Shown here in pieces: positions 1 to 6,681 of a stretch of 7,233 bases of DNA; positions within the stretch are counted from its first letter, which is position 1; each line of letters starts with the position of its first letter. A program made the translations under genes and the position numbers. Location of the stretch: contig JAQVKR010000134.1 in the NCBI GenBank assembly GCA_028694565.1, positions 1 to 7,233 on the forward strand, in the 5' to 3' direction. The stretch comes from Gammaproteobacteria bacterium (GTDB lineage Bacteria; Pseudomonadota; Gammaproteobacteria; DSM-26407). The notes under the pieces were generated by a model, which saw only the letters and a list, made by a program, of their open reading frames with translations, ran no database searches and was not told the DNA's origin.

Positions 1-677
1 CGGACGGCTTCGAGTGGTGGATTCAGCGCATGCGCACCCAGCTGGTCCTGTTCGACCTGGTGCGCATCGATCATTTCCGCGGTTTCCAGGCGTTCTGGGA
101 GATCCCGGCCGGGGAGGAGACCGCAGTGAACGGTCACTGGCGCGAGGCGCCGGGAGACGCCCTGTTCAGGGCGCTGGATAAAGCCCTGGGGCCCTTGCCG
201 GTGGTGGCCGAGGACCTCGGCACCATCACCCCCGAGGTGCACGCGCTGCGCACGGAGCACGGCCTGCCGGGCATGCGGGTGCTGCAGTTCGCCTTCGACG
301 GCAACCCGGGCAATCCCTACCTGCCCCACAACCACGCCCGCGACACCGTGGTCTATACCGGAACCCACGACAACGACACCACCGGCGGCTGGTTCGAGAG
401 TCTCGATCCGGCGCTCCGGAGCCGCATCCTGGACTACCTGGGGGAGCCCCGCGATCCGATGCCATGGGCCCTCATCCGGGCGGCGCTCGCCTCGGTCTCA
501 TGCCTGTCGATGATTCCGATGCAGGATGTCATGGAGCTCGGCAGCGCCCACCGCATGAACGTCCCCGGCGTCTCCGACGGCAACTGGCAGTGGCGCTTCG
601 AATGGTCGCAGGTGCCCGGGGGAGCCGCCGGCCGCCTGCGCCACCTCACCGCCCTGTACGGCCGGCTGCAGGGATAG
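1..677 (+). CDS. malQ: 4-alpha-glucanotransferase (amylomaltase), C-terminal part
   Basis: The reading frame is open from the window edge (first full codon at base 3) to a TAG at 675-677, giving about 225 residues of a protein usually near 500 or more, so the N-terminal half lies outside the window. The three GH77 catalytic signatures are visible: VRIDHFRGF with the nucleophile Asp at bases 69-71, VVAEDLG with the acid/base Glu at 210-212, and YTGTHDND with the third carboxylate at 369-371. The enzyme transfers alpha-1,4-glucan segments between maltodextrins in the cytoplasm, releasing glucose and building longer chains. Its product suits the phosphorylase encoded by the convergent neighbour glgP, so the pair suggests a maltodextrin/glycogen breakdown locus. 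The gene ends 190 bases from the end of glgP. A small GCGG/CCGC stem followed by a T-rich stretch lies just after the stop, but it is too weak to call a terminator. Confidence 0.95.
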   Translation, partial: DGFEWWIQRMRTQLVLFDLVRIDHFRGFQAFWEIPAGEETAVNGHWREAPGDALFRALDKALGPLPVVAEDLGTITPEVHALRTEHGLPGMRVLQFAFDGNPGNPYLPHNHARDTVVYTGTHDNDTTGGWFESLDPALRSRILDYLGEPRDPMPWALIRAALASVSCLSMIPMQDVMELGSAHRMNVPGVSDGNWQWRFEWSQVPGGAAGRLRHLTALYGRLQG

Positions 678-752
678 CGGCCGAACCGCGGCTTGTTGTC
701 CAAGCGGCGCGGAACACGGCGGCCGGAACCGGTCAGGCAGGCGTGCCAGGGA

Positions 753-780
753 GCGAGCGCCGCGCGCCGCGGCGGCTCGC
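753..780. terminator. Strong hairpin between the convergent malQ and glgP genes
   Basis: Bases 753-764 pair with 768-780 over 12 base pairs, interrupted by one bulged G at 774, around a CGC loop. No T tract follows on either strand, so this is not a textbook Rho-independent terminator. Its place between two converging genes suits a bidirectional transcription barrier or a 3'-end stabiliser. The hairpin itself is clear; the role is inferred. Confidence 0.4.
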
Positions 781-823
781 CCGCCCGGCCATTCGTTCAG
801 CGCGCCCCCGGCGCCCCCCGCCG

Positions 824-866
824 CGGGAAAGGCCAATCCCGTCCGGCGGCGGCCATGCCCCGCCGG
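824..866 (-). terminator. Tandem hairpins just after the glgP stop
   Basis: Read on the minus strand, the first hairpin begins two bases after the glgP stop codon. Bases 843-849 pair with 860-866 (CCGGCGG/CCGCCGG), and an inner GGC/GCC stem (851-853 with 857-859) closes on CAT, giving about 10 pairs with one bulge. It is followed by a second stem, CGGGA (824-828) with TCCCG (837-841), around an 8-base loop. No run of T follows. The likely role is to end or protect the glgP message. Confidence 0.4.
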
Positions 867-867
867 T

Positions 868-3426
868 TCAGACCCACAGCATGCAGCCGAGCTCGAAGCG
901 GTGGCTCAGCAGGCGGTGGTAGGGATAGGCGCGCAGCTGGTAGTACTGCAGGCCCGGCAGGGTGGGGGAGAGGTCGAGGGTGAACAGGGCCTGGCCCTGG
1001 GCATCGGTCTCCCGCGCGGTGAGCTGGTACTGGTCGTGGATCAGGAGCTCGCCGCGCTCGCCCTCGGTGCCCACCAGGCACTCCACCACGATGTCATCGC
1101 TGGTCAGTCCGCCGAGCTCGACGCCGACGTGGACGGGCAGCGTCTCACCGGCGCGAATCTTCGCCGGCGGGGGATCCCGGCGCGAAACGCGAACCCCCGG
1201 CCACAGCTTGTGCACCCTCGATTTCCAGGCCGCCAGCTCCCGGGCCCCGGCGGCGTCTTCCGCCAGCAGGCGGCGGCGCTGCCGCGCGGCGGGGGCGTAG
1301 AACCCCATCACGTAGTCCATGACCATCCGCTCGGCATTGTAACGGGGCATGAGGGTCTTCATGGACTGCTTGGATTTCCTTACCCAGCCGTCGGAGAAGC
1401 CGTGTCCGTTGCGGTCGTAGTAGAGCGGGATGATTTCGTGCTCGAGCAGATCCAGCAGCTCGCGGGCATCCTCGCGCTGGCGATAGGTCGGATCGAACTC
1501 CGGGCCGTGGGGCGCGATGGCCCAGCCGTTGTCCCCCTCGTAGCCCTCGCCCCACCAGCCGTCGAGCACGCTGAGGTTGAGCACCCCGTTGATGCCGGCC
1601 TTCTGTCCCGAGGTGCCGCTGGCCTCGAGGGGATACTCGGGATTGTTGAGCCAGACATCCACGCCGCTGACGAGCTTGCGCGCCAGGGAGAGATCGTAGT
1701 CCTCCAGCATGAGCACCCGTCCCTCGAACTCGGGGCGGCGTGAAAAGCCGTTGATCACCTGGATCAGGTGGCGGCCGGGTTCGTCGTGGGGATGGGCCTT
1801 GCCGGCGAAGATGAGCATCACCGGGCGGTCCGGGTCGTTGACCAGGCGCGCGAGCCGCTCGGGGTCGTTGAAGATCAGCGCGGCCCGTTTGTAGGTGGCG
1901 AAGCGGCGCGCGAAGCCGATGGTCAGGATTCCGCTTTCATCGGGATCCAGGAAGCGCATGAGCCGTTCGCACTCGGCGTCGCTGCAGCCGTTGCGCGCGA
2001 ACTGGGCCCGGACCCGCCGGCGCACGTCCACCATCAGCTCCGACTTCAGCGACTGGTGCAGGCTCCAGTAGCCATGGTCCGGGATCTCGTCGACCCGCTT
2101 CCAGAACTCCTGGCTCAGGAGCTCGTTGCGCCAGCCGCCGCCGAAGCGCATGTCGAACAGGTTGGCCCACTCGCGGGCGAGGAACGTGTGGACGTGCACG
2201 CCGTTGGTGACGTAGCGGATGGGATTTTCCGCCGGGGGCACCTGGGGCCAGACGTAGGACTCCATCTCCGAGGCCACGCCGCCATGGATGCGGCTCACCC
2301 CGTTGTGGAAGCGTGAACCCCGCAGGGCCAGCGCCGTCTGGTTGAACACGTGGGGATTCTCCGGCATCGTGCCCAGCGCCAGGAAGCGCTCCATGCTGAT
2401 GCCGAGTTCGTCGATGTAATCGGCGAAGTAGCTGGCGATCAGGTGGTGCTCGAACATGTCGTGGCCGGCGGGCACCGGCGTATGGGTGGTGAACACCGTC
2501 CCCGACGCCACCAGTTCCAGCGCCGACTCGAAATCCATCCCCCGGGCCACCCGGCGCCGGGTCCGCTCCAGGATCTGGAATGCGGAATGGCCCTCGTTGA
2601 TATGCCATATGGTCGGCTGCAGGCCGAGCGCGGTCAGGGCGCGGACCCCGCCCACCCCGAGCACGATCTCCTGCTGGATCCGGGTGTTCACGTCACCGCC
2701 GTAGAGCTGATGGGTGATGGCCCGGTCCGAGGGGGCGTTGGCTTCCAGGTCGCTGTCGAGAAGATAGAGGGTGACGTGGCCCGCCACCGCCCTCCAGACT
2801 TTCAGCGTCACGCTGCGGCCGGGCAGGTGGATCTGCACATGCACCTCCTGCCCCTTGGCGTCGAGGGCGGGACTGATGGGCAGATCGGTGAACTCGCTGT
2901 CCACGTAGTGGGCGACCTGATTCCCGAAACCATCGATGCGCTGGCGGAAATAGCCCTGGTGATAGAGCAGTCCCACGGCCACGAGGGGGACGCCCAGATC
3001 GCTCGCCGCCTTGCAGTGGTCCCCGGCCAGGATGCCCAGGCCGCCGGAGTAGACCGGAAAACTCTCATGGAACCCGAATTCGGCGCAGAAGTAGGCGATC
3101 AGGTCGCTTTCCGGATCCAGGTACTCCTCCAGCCCGGAGCGGTAGCGCTCCTGCCGGTAGGTGTCGTAGCTGGAGAGAACCCGGTTGAAGTCCTCCACGA
3201 AGACGTTGTCCTGAGCGGCGCGATCCAGCTTCTTCTGGGAGACCCGGCGCAGAAACAGCTTCGGATTGTGGCCGCATTCGTCCCACAGCTGCCGATCCAG
3301 CCGGAAGAAGAGCCCGCGGACCTCCCGATCCCAGCTGTAGAACAGATCGTTCGCCAGTTCCTGCAACCGCTGCAGGCGCTCGGGCAGGATGGGCTGGACT
3401 TCCAGTGTGAAGCGGGTGCCGTTCAT
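868..3426 (-). CDS. glgP: Alpha-glucan (glycogen/maltodextrin) phosphorylase
   Basis: This complete 852-residue GT35 protein splits terminal alpha-1,4-linked glucose from glucans with phosphate, giving glucose-1-phosphate in the cytoplasm. It resembles the long subfamily with an extra N-terminal domain (about residues 1-100, containing LFYSWDREVRGLF), not the classic E. coli GlgP type. Visible landmarks are GGLGILAGDHCKAASDLG (about 128-145), INEGHSAF (276-283), TTHTPVPAGHD (313-323), GFARRFATYKR (504-514) and EASGTSGQK (601-609), where Lys609 is the expected pyridoxal-phosphate lysine. A beta-rich tail from about residue 750 is probably the subfamily's C-terminal domain. The ATG is preceded by GGGAG six bases upstream. 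The gene converges with malQ, which suggests shared glucan catabolism. Natural substrate (glycogen or maltodextrin) cannot be told from sequence. The symbol is used loosely; some genomes call this type malP or agpA. Confidence 0.95.
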   Translation of the reverse strand: MNGTRFTLEVQPILPERLQRLQELANDLFYSWDREVRGLFFRLDRQLWDECGHNPKLFLRRVSQKKLDRAAQDNVFVEDFNRVLSSYDTYRQERYRSGLEEYLDPESDLIAYFCAEFGFHESFPVYSGGLGILAGDHCKAASDLGVPLVAVGLLYHQGYFRQRIDGFGNQVAHYVDSEFTDLPISPALDAKGQEVHVQIHLPGRSVTLKVWRAVAGHVTLYLLDSDLEANAPSDRAITHQLYGGDVNTRIQQEIVLGVGGVRALTALGLQPTIWHINEGHSAFQILERTRRRVARGMDFESALELVASGTVFTTHTPVPAGHDMFEHHLIASYFADYIDELGISMERFLALGTMPENPHVFNQTALALRGSRFHNGVSRIHGGVASEMESYVWPQVPPAENPIRYVTNGVHVHTFLAREWANLFDMRFGGGWRNELLSQEFWKRVDEIPDHGYWSLHQSLKSELMVDVRRRVRAQFARNGCSDAECERLMRFLDPDESGILTIGFARRFATYKRAALIFNDPERLARLVNDPDRPVMLIFAGKAHPHDEPGRHLIQVINGFSRRPEFEGRVLMLEDYDLSLARKLVSGVDVWLNNPEYPLEASGTSGQKAGINGVLNLSVLDGWWGEGYEGDNGWAIAPHGPEFDPTYRQREDARELLDLLEHEIIPLYYDRNGHGFSDGWVRKSKQSMKTLMPRYNAERMVMDYVMGFYAPAARQRRRLLAEDAAGARELAAWKSRVHKLWPGVRVSRRDPPPAKIRAGETLPVHVGVELGGLTSDDIVVECLVGTEGERGELLIHDQYQLTARETDAQGQALFTLDLSPTLPGLQYYQLRAYPYHRLLSHRFELGCMLWV

Positions 3427-3428
3427 CG

Positions 3429-3444
3429 AGAACTCCCGGGTTCC
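3429..3444 (-). promoter_or_regulatory. glgP ribosome binding site inside a small hairpin
   Basis: On the minus strand the glgP Shine-Dalgarno GGGAG (3437 to 3433) lies six bases before the ATG. It sits in a hairpin: GAAC (3443-3440) pairs with GTTC (3433-3430), plus one G-U pair, around the loop CCGGGA. GGA in a hairpin loop overlapping a ribosome binding site is the typical layout of a CsrA/RsmA target. A second AGGA lies just upstream (3445-3442). The ribosome binding site is well supported; CsrA control is inference. Confidence 0.55.
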
Positions 3445-3480
3445 TCAGGTTTGTTGTTCTTGGCTGCATGCAAAAGAGGT

Positions 3481-3500
3481 GCCGCGCGAAAGGCCGCGGC
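3481..3500 (-). other. Hairpin in the glgP leader
   Basis: GCCGCG (3481-3486) is complementary to CGCGGC (3495-3500) around an 8-base loop. If the promoter proposed at 3521-3550 is right, this stem forms near the 5' end of an untranslated leader of about 88 bases. It is followed by an A-rich, probably unstructured stretch that leads to the ribosome binding site. It may protect the message's 5' end; no riboswitch fold is recognised. Confidence 0.3.
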
Positions 3501-3520
3501 GGCGCCCTCAGATGGGCAGA

Positions 3521-3550
3521 AGTATAGTGATCGCATGTGACAATCGTCAC
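3521..3550 (-). promoter_or_regulatory. Candidate glgP promoter
   Basis: On the minus strand, TATACT (3526 to 3521) matches the sigma-70 -10 consensus at five of six positions. GTGACG (3550 to 3545), 18 bases upstream, is a weaker -35 (four of six). The nine bases CTATACTTC around the -10 recur exactly in the tRNA-Leu promoter. Transcription would start near 3514. The modest -35 fits a promoter that needs an activator. Confidence 0.5.
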
Positions 3551-3551
3551 G
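3536..3551. promoter_or_regulatory. CRP/FNR-family-like palindrome upstream of glgP
   Basis: TGTGA-N6-TCACG matches nine of the ten core positions of the CRP (Vfr) consensus TGTGA-N6-TCACA. It overlaps the -35 of the proposed glgP promoter, with its centre about 30 bases upstream of the predicted start. That is closer than the usual class II activator position near -41.5, so either the start site is misplaced or binding would hinder transcription. CRP control of glycogen genes is established in E. coli; its relevance here is inferred. Confidence 0.45.
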
Positions 3552-3782
3552 CCTACCGACCCAAGCCCCGGCGCGCCTCGGGGAGCGCCCCGCGCGGGCT
3601 CCACGTTTGGCGCGCGGGAAGCCGCGGGGACGGACGGCGGAGGAGGCCGGGCGCGTCCTGGAGCGGGCGCTGGTGCGGGATCCGGCGGACGCCGTTCCAT
3701 TTCGGTGCAGGGACGGCCCACCGGCCGGATCGTCCGCACGGTGTTGAACCGGTTCTTGTCCGGGTTCGGACCGGCCAGTGTC
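3552..3782. other. GC-rich non-coding stretch between the tRNA-Leu 3' end and the glgP control region
   Basis: No convincing gene was found here; the frames that cross it look like GC-rich chance reading frames. It holds several hairpins. CCCCG (3566-3570) pairs with CGGGG (3579-3583), and GGAGC (3582-3586) pairs with GCTCC (3598-3602), sharing two bases so that the two stems compete. A nested stem at 3749-3774 (GTCCG/CGGAC within CCGG/CCGG) lies just past the tRNA 3' end on the minus strand and may help end that transcript, although no T tract follows. Where E. coli and pseudomonads have infA and clpA nearby, this stretch shows no trace of either. Confidence 0.5.
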
Positions 3783-3867
3783 TGGTGCCGGGAGCGAGAC
3801 TCGAACTCGCACGGGTCGCCCCACCTGATTTTGAGTCAGGCGCGTCTACCGATTCCGCCATCCCGGC
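3783..3867 (-). tRNA. tRNA-Leu, anticodon CAA
   Basis: The 85-base class II tRNA folds completely on the minus strand. It has a 7-pair acceptor stem (GCCGGGA with TCCCGGC), a D stem GCG/CGC with the GG of the D loop, and an anticodon stem CCTGA/TCAGG with loop CTCAAAA. The anticodon CAA is at 3833-3831. A long variable arm carries a GGG/CCC stem, and the T arm is GCGAG-TTCGAGT-CTCGC. The discriminator is A, as leucyl-tRNA synthetase requires, and the 3' CCA is encoded. The long variable arm and anticodon identify it as leucine, reading UUG. It lies downstream of bpt and aat on the same strand, whose products use leucyl-tRNA, but it has its own promoter. Confidence 0.97.
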
Positions 3868-3881
3868 CTGGAGGGGGTGGA

Positions 3882-3911
3882 AGTATAGGGCGCCGACGGG
3901 CGGGGTGACAA
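3882..3911 (-). promoter_or_regulatory. tRNA-Leu promoter
   Basis: On the minus strand TTGTCA (3911 to 3906; five of six against the -35 consensus) and TATACT (3887 to 3882; five of six against the -10 consensus) are separated by 18 bases. Transcription would begin near 3875, about eight bases before the mature tRNA 5' end. It lies in the gap after bpt, so the tRNA can be made independently of aat and bpt. Confidence 0.7.
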
Positions 3912-3918
3912 GCCGGAA

Positions 3919-3935
3919 GCGCCGGATTCCGGCGC
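3919..3935 (-). terminator. Hairpin terminator candidate after bpt
   Basis: A perfect 7-pair stem (GCGCCGG 3919-3925 with CCGGCGC 3929-3935) closes on a 3-base loop, about 25 bases after the bpt stop. Only two T follow it directly on the minus strand, then CCGGCTTGT, so termination may be partial and some aat-bpt transcripts could run into the tRNA gene. The tRNA -35 begins eight bases beyond the stem. Confidence 0.5.
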
Positions 3936-3959
3936 CTCCCCCGGGCGTGGAACGCCGCG

Positions 3960-4679
3960 TTAGCGGGAAATCCAGTGTCCGGCGCGGAGAATCTCGAGGG
4001 GACGGAAACGACCCTTGTAGCTCATTTTCCGGCACTCCTCGATCCAGTAGCCGAGATAGAGCCAGGCGAGATCGAGCCGGGCGGCTTCCTGAACCTGCCA
4101 CAGGATGGCGTAGGTGCCGAGGCTGCGCTCGTCCAGCCCGGGCTCGAAGAAGGTGTAGATGGCCGACAGGGCGTCGTCGAGGCGATCGACCACCGCCACG
4201 GCCACCAGGCGACCTTCCAGGCTGAATTCGTAGGACCAGGTGTCGCTCCATTCGCAGCCCAGGAAGCTTTCGTACTGTTCCCGGTCCGGCGGGTACATGT
4301 CGCCGTCCCGGTGACGGGCGCATATGTAGCGCTCGTAGAGGGGGTAGTGCCGGACCGGGTGAACGCCGCGCAGGCGGCGCACGCTCAGGTCCCGGTTGCG
4401 GTTCCAGATGCGGCGCTGCCCGCGATCGGGGCGGAAGCGCCGGACCGGGATGCGCGCCGGGATGCAGGCCTGGCAGCCGGCGCACTCCGGGCGGTAGACG
4501 TGGGCCCCGCTGCGGCGGAAACCGAGCCGGGAGAGGTAGCTGTAGACGCCGGTGTCGAGGGGATAGAAGGGATCGACGAACAGCGTCGTCGCCTGCCGGC
4601 CGGCGAGGTAGCTGCACGGGTGCGGCGCCGTGGCATAGAGCTTGATGGTGCCGCTCGTCGAGGGATGCTGTTCGGACAT
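3960..4679 (-). CDS. bpt: Aspartate/glutamate leucyltransferase (N-degron pathway)
   Basis: This 239-residue protein belongs to the bacterial Bpt branch of the ATE1-like family (older annotations: arginyl-tRNA--protein transferase, ate). It moves leucine from Leu-tRNA(Leu) to proteins with N-terminal Asp or Glu, marking them for ClpS/ClpAP degradation in the cytoplasm. Family marks are HPCSYLAGRQATTLFVDP (20-37), ECAGCQACIPARIPV with the C66-x2-C69-x2-C72 cluster (65-79), YTFFEP (175-180), SLGTYAILWQ (186-195) and YLGYWIEECRKMSYKGRFRP (208-227). The ATG at 4679 gives about 19 residues before HPCSYL, as is usual for the family, but has only a weak CAGG nearby. A GTG at 4739 in the same frame follows GAGG and would add 20 residues; this is the main uncertainty. 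The gene lies 119 bases after aat on the same strand, probably in one operon. Confidence 0.93.
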   Translation of the reverse strand: MSEQHPSTSGTIKLYATAPHPCSYLAGRQATTLFVDPFYPLDTGVYSYLSRLGFRRSGAHVYRPECAGCQACIPARIPVRRFRPDRGQRRIWNRNRDLSVRRLRGVHPVRHYPLYERYICARHRDGDMYPPDREQYESFLGCEWSDTWSYEFSLEGRLVAVAVVDRLDDALSAIYTFFEPGLDERSLGTYAILWQVQEAARLDLAWLYLGYWIEECRKMSYKGRFRPLEILRAGHWISR

Positions 4680-4791
4680 GGCCTGGTCTGCCGTGCAGCT
4701 CCTGGGATGCCTTCTGATCGGGATGTTCTCCCGCCCCACGTTACCTCAGGGCGCCCGTACATCCAATCCGCGGCAGGCGCCGCCAACCCCC

Positions 4792-4808
4792 CCGGCGGTC
4801 ACCGCCGG
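4792..4808 (-). other. Hairpin with the aat stop codon in its loop
   Basis: CCGGCGG (4792-4798) and CCGCCGG (4802-4808) form a perfect 7-pair stem, and its 3-base loop is exactly the TGA stop codon of aat (4801-4799). On the minus strand a run of seven G follows in place of T, so it is not a normal terminator. A further 5-pair stem (GCGGC 4770-4774 with GCCGC 4779-4783) lies in the aat-bpt gap. Such structures could tune how many ribosomes or polymerases pass from aat to bpt. Confidence 0.4.
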
Positions 4809-5536
4809 CCGGAAGCGGGCCGGGCACCGGGGTCGTATGCCCAGTCCAGCCGCCACGTTCCGGAGGGACCCGGCAGCTCCCGGGCCTCCCTGACCCGGTG
4901 CAGGAACTCGCGGCGGGGAATTTCCACGGCGCCCATGCTCAGGAGATGGCCGGTGGTCTGCTGGCAGTCGATCAGCGGGAAACCCCAGTCCCGGAGCTGG
5001 CCGGCCAGATGGACCAGTGCAACCTTGGAGGCGTCGCGGGCGCGGGTGAACATGGACTCGCCGAAAAAGACCCGGCCGATGGCCACCCCGTAGAGCCCGC
5101 CCACGAGGCTCCCATCCTCCCAGACCTCCACCGAATGGGCCACGCCCAGCTGGTGCAGCCGCAGGTAGGCGTCGCGCATCGCGGCGGTAATCCAGGTTCC
5201 CTCCTGGCCGGGCCGGGGCTCGGCGCAGGCCGCGATCACGGCCGCGAAATCCGTGTCCATGGAAGCCCGGTAGCGGTGCGACTTCAGGGTCTTGCGGAGG
5301 CTGCGGGCAATGCGGATTTGCCCGGGAAAGAGCACGGCCCGGGGGTCGGGCGACCACCACAGGATGGGCTGGCCGTCGCTGAACCAGGGAAAGATGCCTT
5401 CCCGGTAGGCGGCCAGCAGGCGCTCCGGACCGAGATCGCCGCCCGCGGCGAGGAGCCCGTCGGGCTCCCGCAGGGCCAGTTCCGGGTCGGGAAACTCAGC
5501 CGGAGCGCCGGGCTCGATCCGGAACAGTCGCGCCAT
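4799..5536 (-). CDS. aat: Leucyl/phenylalanyl-tRNA--protein transferase
   Basis: This 245-residue enzyme (E. coli Aat has 234) adds leucine or phenylalanine from their tRNAs to proteins with N-terminal Arg or Lys, creating a destabilising end that ClpS hands to ClpAP. Family marks run in order: FPDP (15-18), GLLAAGGDL (27-35), GIFPWF (47-52), WWSPDPR (60-66), GTWI (113-116), AHSVEVW (133-139), VGGLYG (145-150), FFGESMF (157-163, with Glu160 matching the E. coli catalytic Glu) and LIDCQ (188-192, with Gln192 matching the catalytic Gln). The C-terminal tail is short and Arg/Gly-rich. No Shine-Dalgarno precedes the ATG: a pyrimidine-rich stretch including CCTCCTT lies there instead, and no in-frame alternative start is near. 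It follows trxB by 57 bases with a strong hairpin between them and precedes bpt, probably in one transcript. Confidence 0.96.
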   Translation of the reverse strand: MARLFRIEPGAPAEFPDPELALREPDGLLAAGGDLGPERLLAAYREGIFPWFSDGQPILWWSPDPRAVLFPGQIRIARSLRKTLKSHRYRASMDTDFAAVIAACAEPRPGQEGTWITAAMRDAYLRLHQLGVAHSVEVWEDGSLVGGLYGVAIGRVFFGESMFTRARDASKVALVHLAGQLRDWGFPLIDCQQTTGHLLSMGAVEIPRREFLHRVREARELPGPSGTWRLDWAYDPGARPASGRR

Positions 5537-5556
5537 GATGGAAGGAGGGGGGAGGA

Positions 5557-5582
5557 CGCCGCGCGGTCGGGACCGCGCGGCG
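5557..5582 (-). terminator. Long perfect hairpin between trxB and aat
   Basis: Bases 5557-5568 are exactly complementary to 5571-5582, 12 pairs that are nearly all G-C; with a realistic 4-base loop 11 pairs form. On the minus strand it begins 11 bases after the trxB stop and is followed by a C/T tract (TCCTCCCCCCTCCTTCC) without a pure T run. It may be a leaky terminator or attenuator that lowers aat-bpt expression relative to trxB, or a cap that stabilises the trxB message. The structure is certain; the function is inferred. Confidence 0.55.
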
Positions 5583-5593
5583 CACGCACCGGC

Positions 5594-6646
<1,053 letters not shown>

Positions 6647-6672
6647 TCACCGTGTCCGGCCAGCATGAGGGA

Positions 6673-6681
6673 TGGTATAGT
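6673..6681 (+). promoter_or_regulatory. Candidate ald promoter with extended -10
   Basis: TGG-TATAGT gives an extended -10 (TG, one base, then TATAGT, five of six against the consensus). No good -35 lies 16-18 bases upstream (best is GTGTCC), which fits an extended -10 promoter. The start would be near 6688, about 27 bases before the ald ATG. These bases are also part of the proposed trxB -10 on the other strand. Confidence 0.45.

Noticed and set aside
678..700. Rho-independent terminator directly after malQ
   Set aside because: The stem is only four pairs (GCGG/CCGC) and the following stretch is interrupted by G, so it is too weak to list.
2350..3540. A 396-codon open frame on the plus strand opposite the 5' part of glgP
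   Set aside because: It is the antisense shadow of a clearly identified glgP; composition is biased and no domain is seen.
3749..3774. Intrinsic terminator for the tRNA-Leu transcript
   Set aside because: A nested hairpin exists, but it is followed by mixed bases with no T tract, so it is mentioned only within the intergenic entry.
3427..3782. A remnant of infA, clpA or another small gene between the tRNA and glgP
   Set aside because: No frame resembles IF-1 or Clp sequence; the region is GC-rich, structured and carries control elements only.
3553..4617. A 354-codon minus-strand frame containing MAESVDAPDSKSGG
   Set aside because: That peptide is the familiar false translation of a tRNA-Leu gene; the rest is out of frame with bpt.
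5542..5548. A perfect Shine-Dalgarno AAGGAGG on the plus strand
   Set aside because: No start codon follows at a workable distance and no plus-strand gene fits here; it is the complement of the pyrimidine tract before aat.
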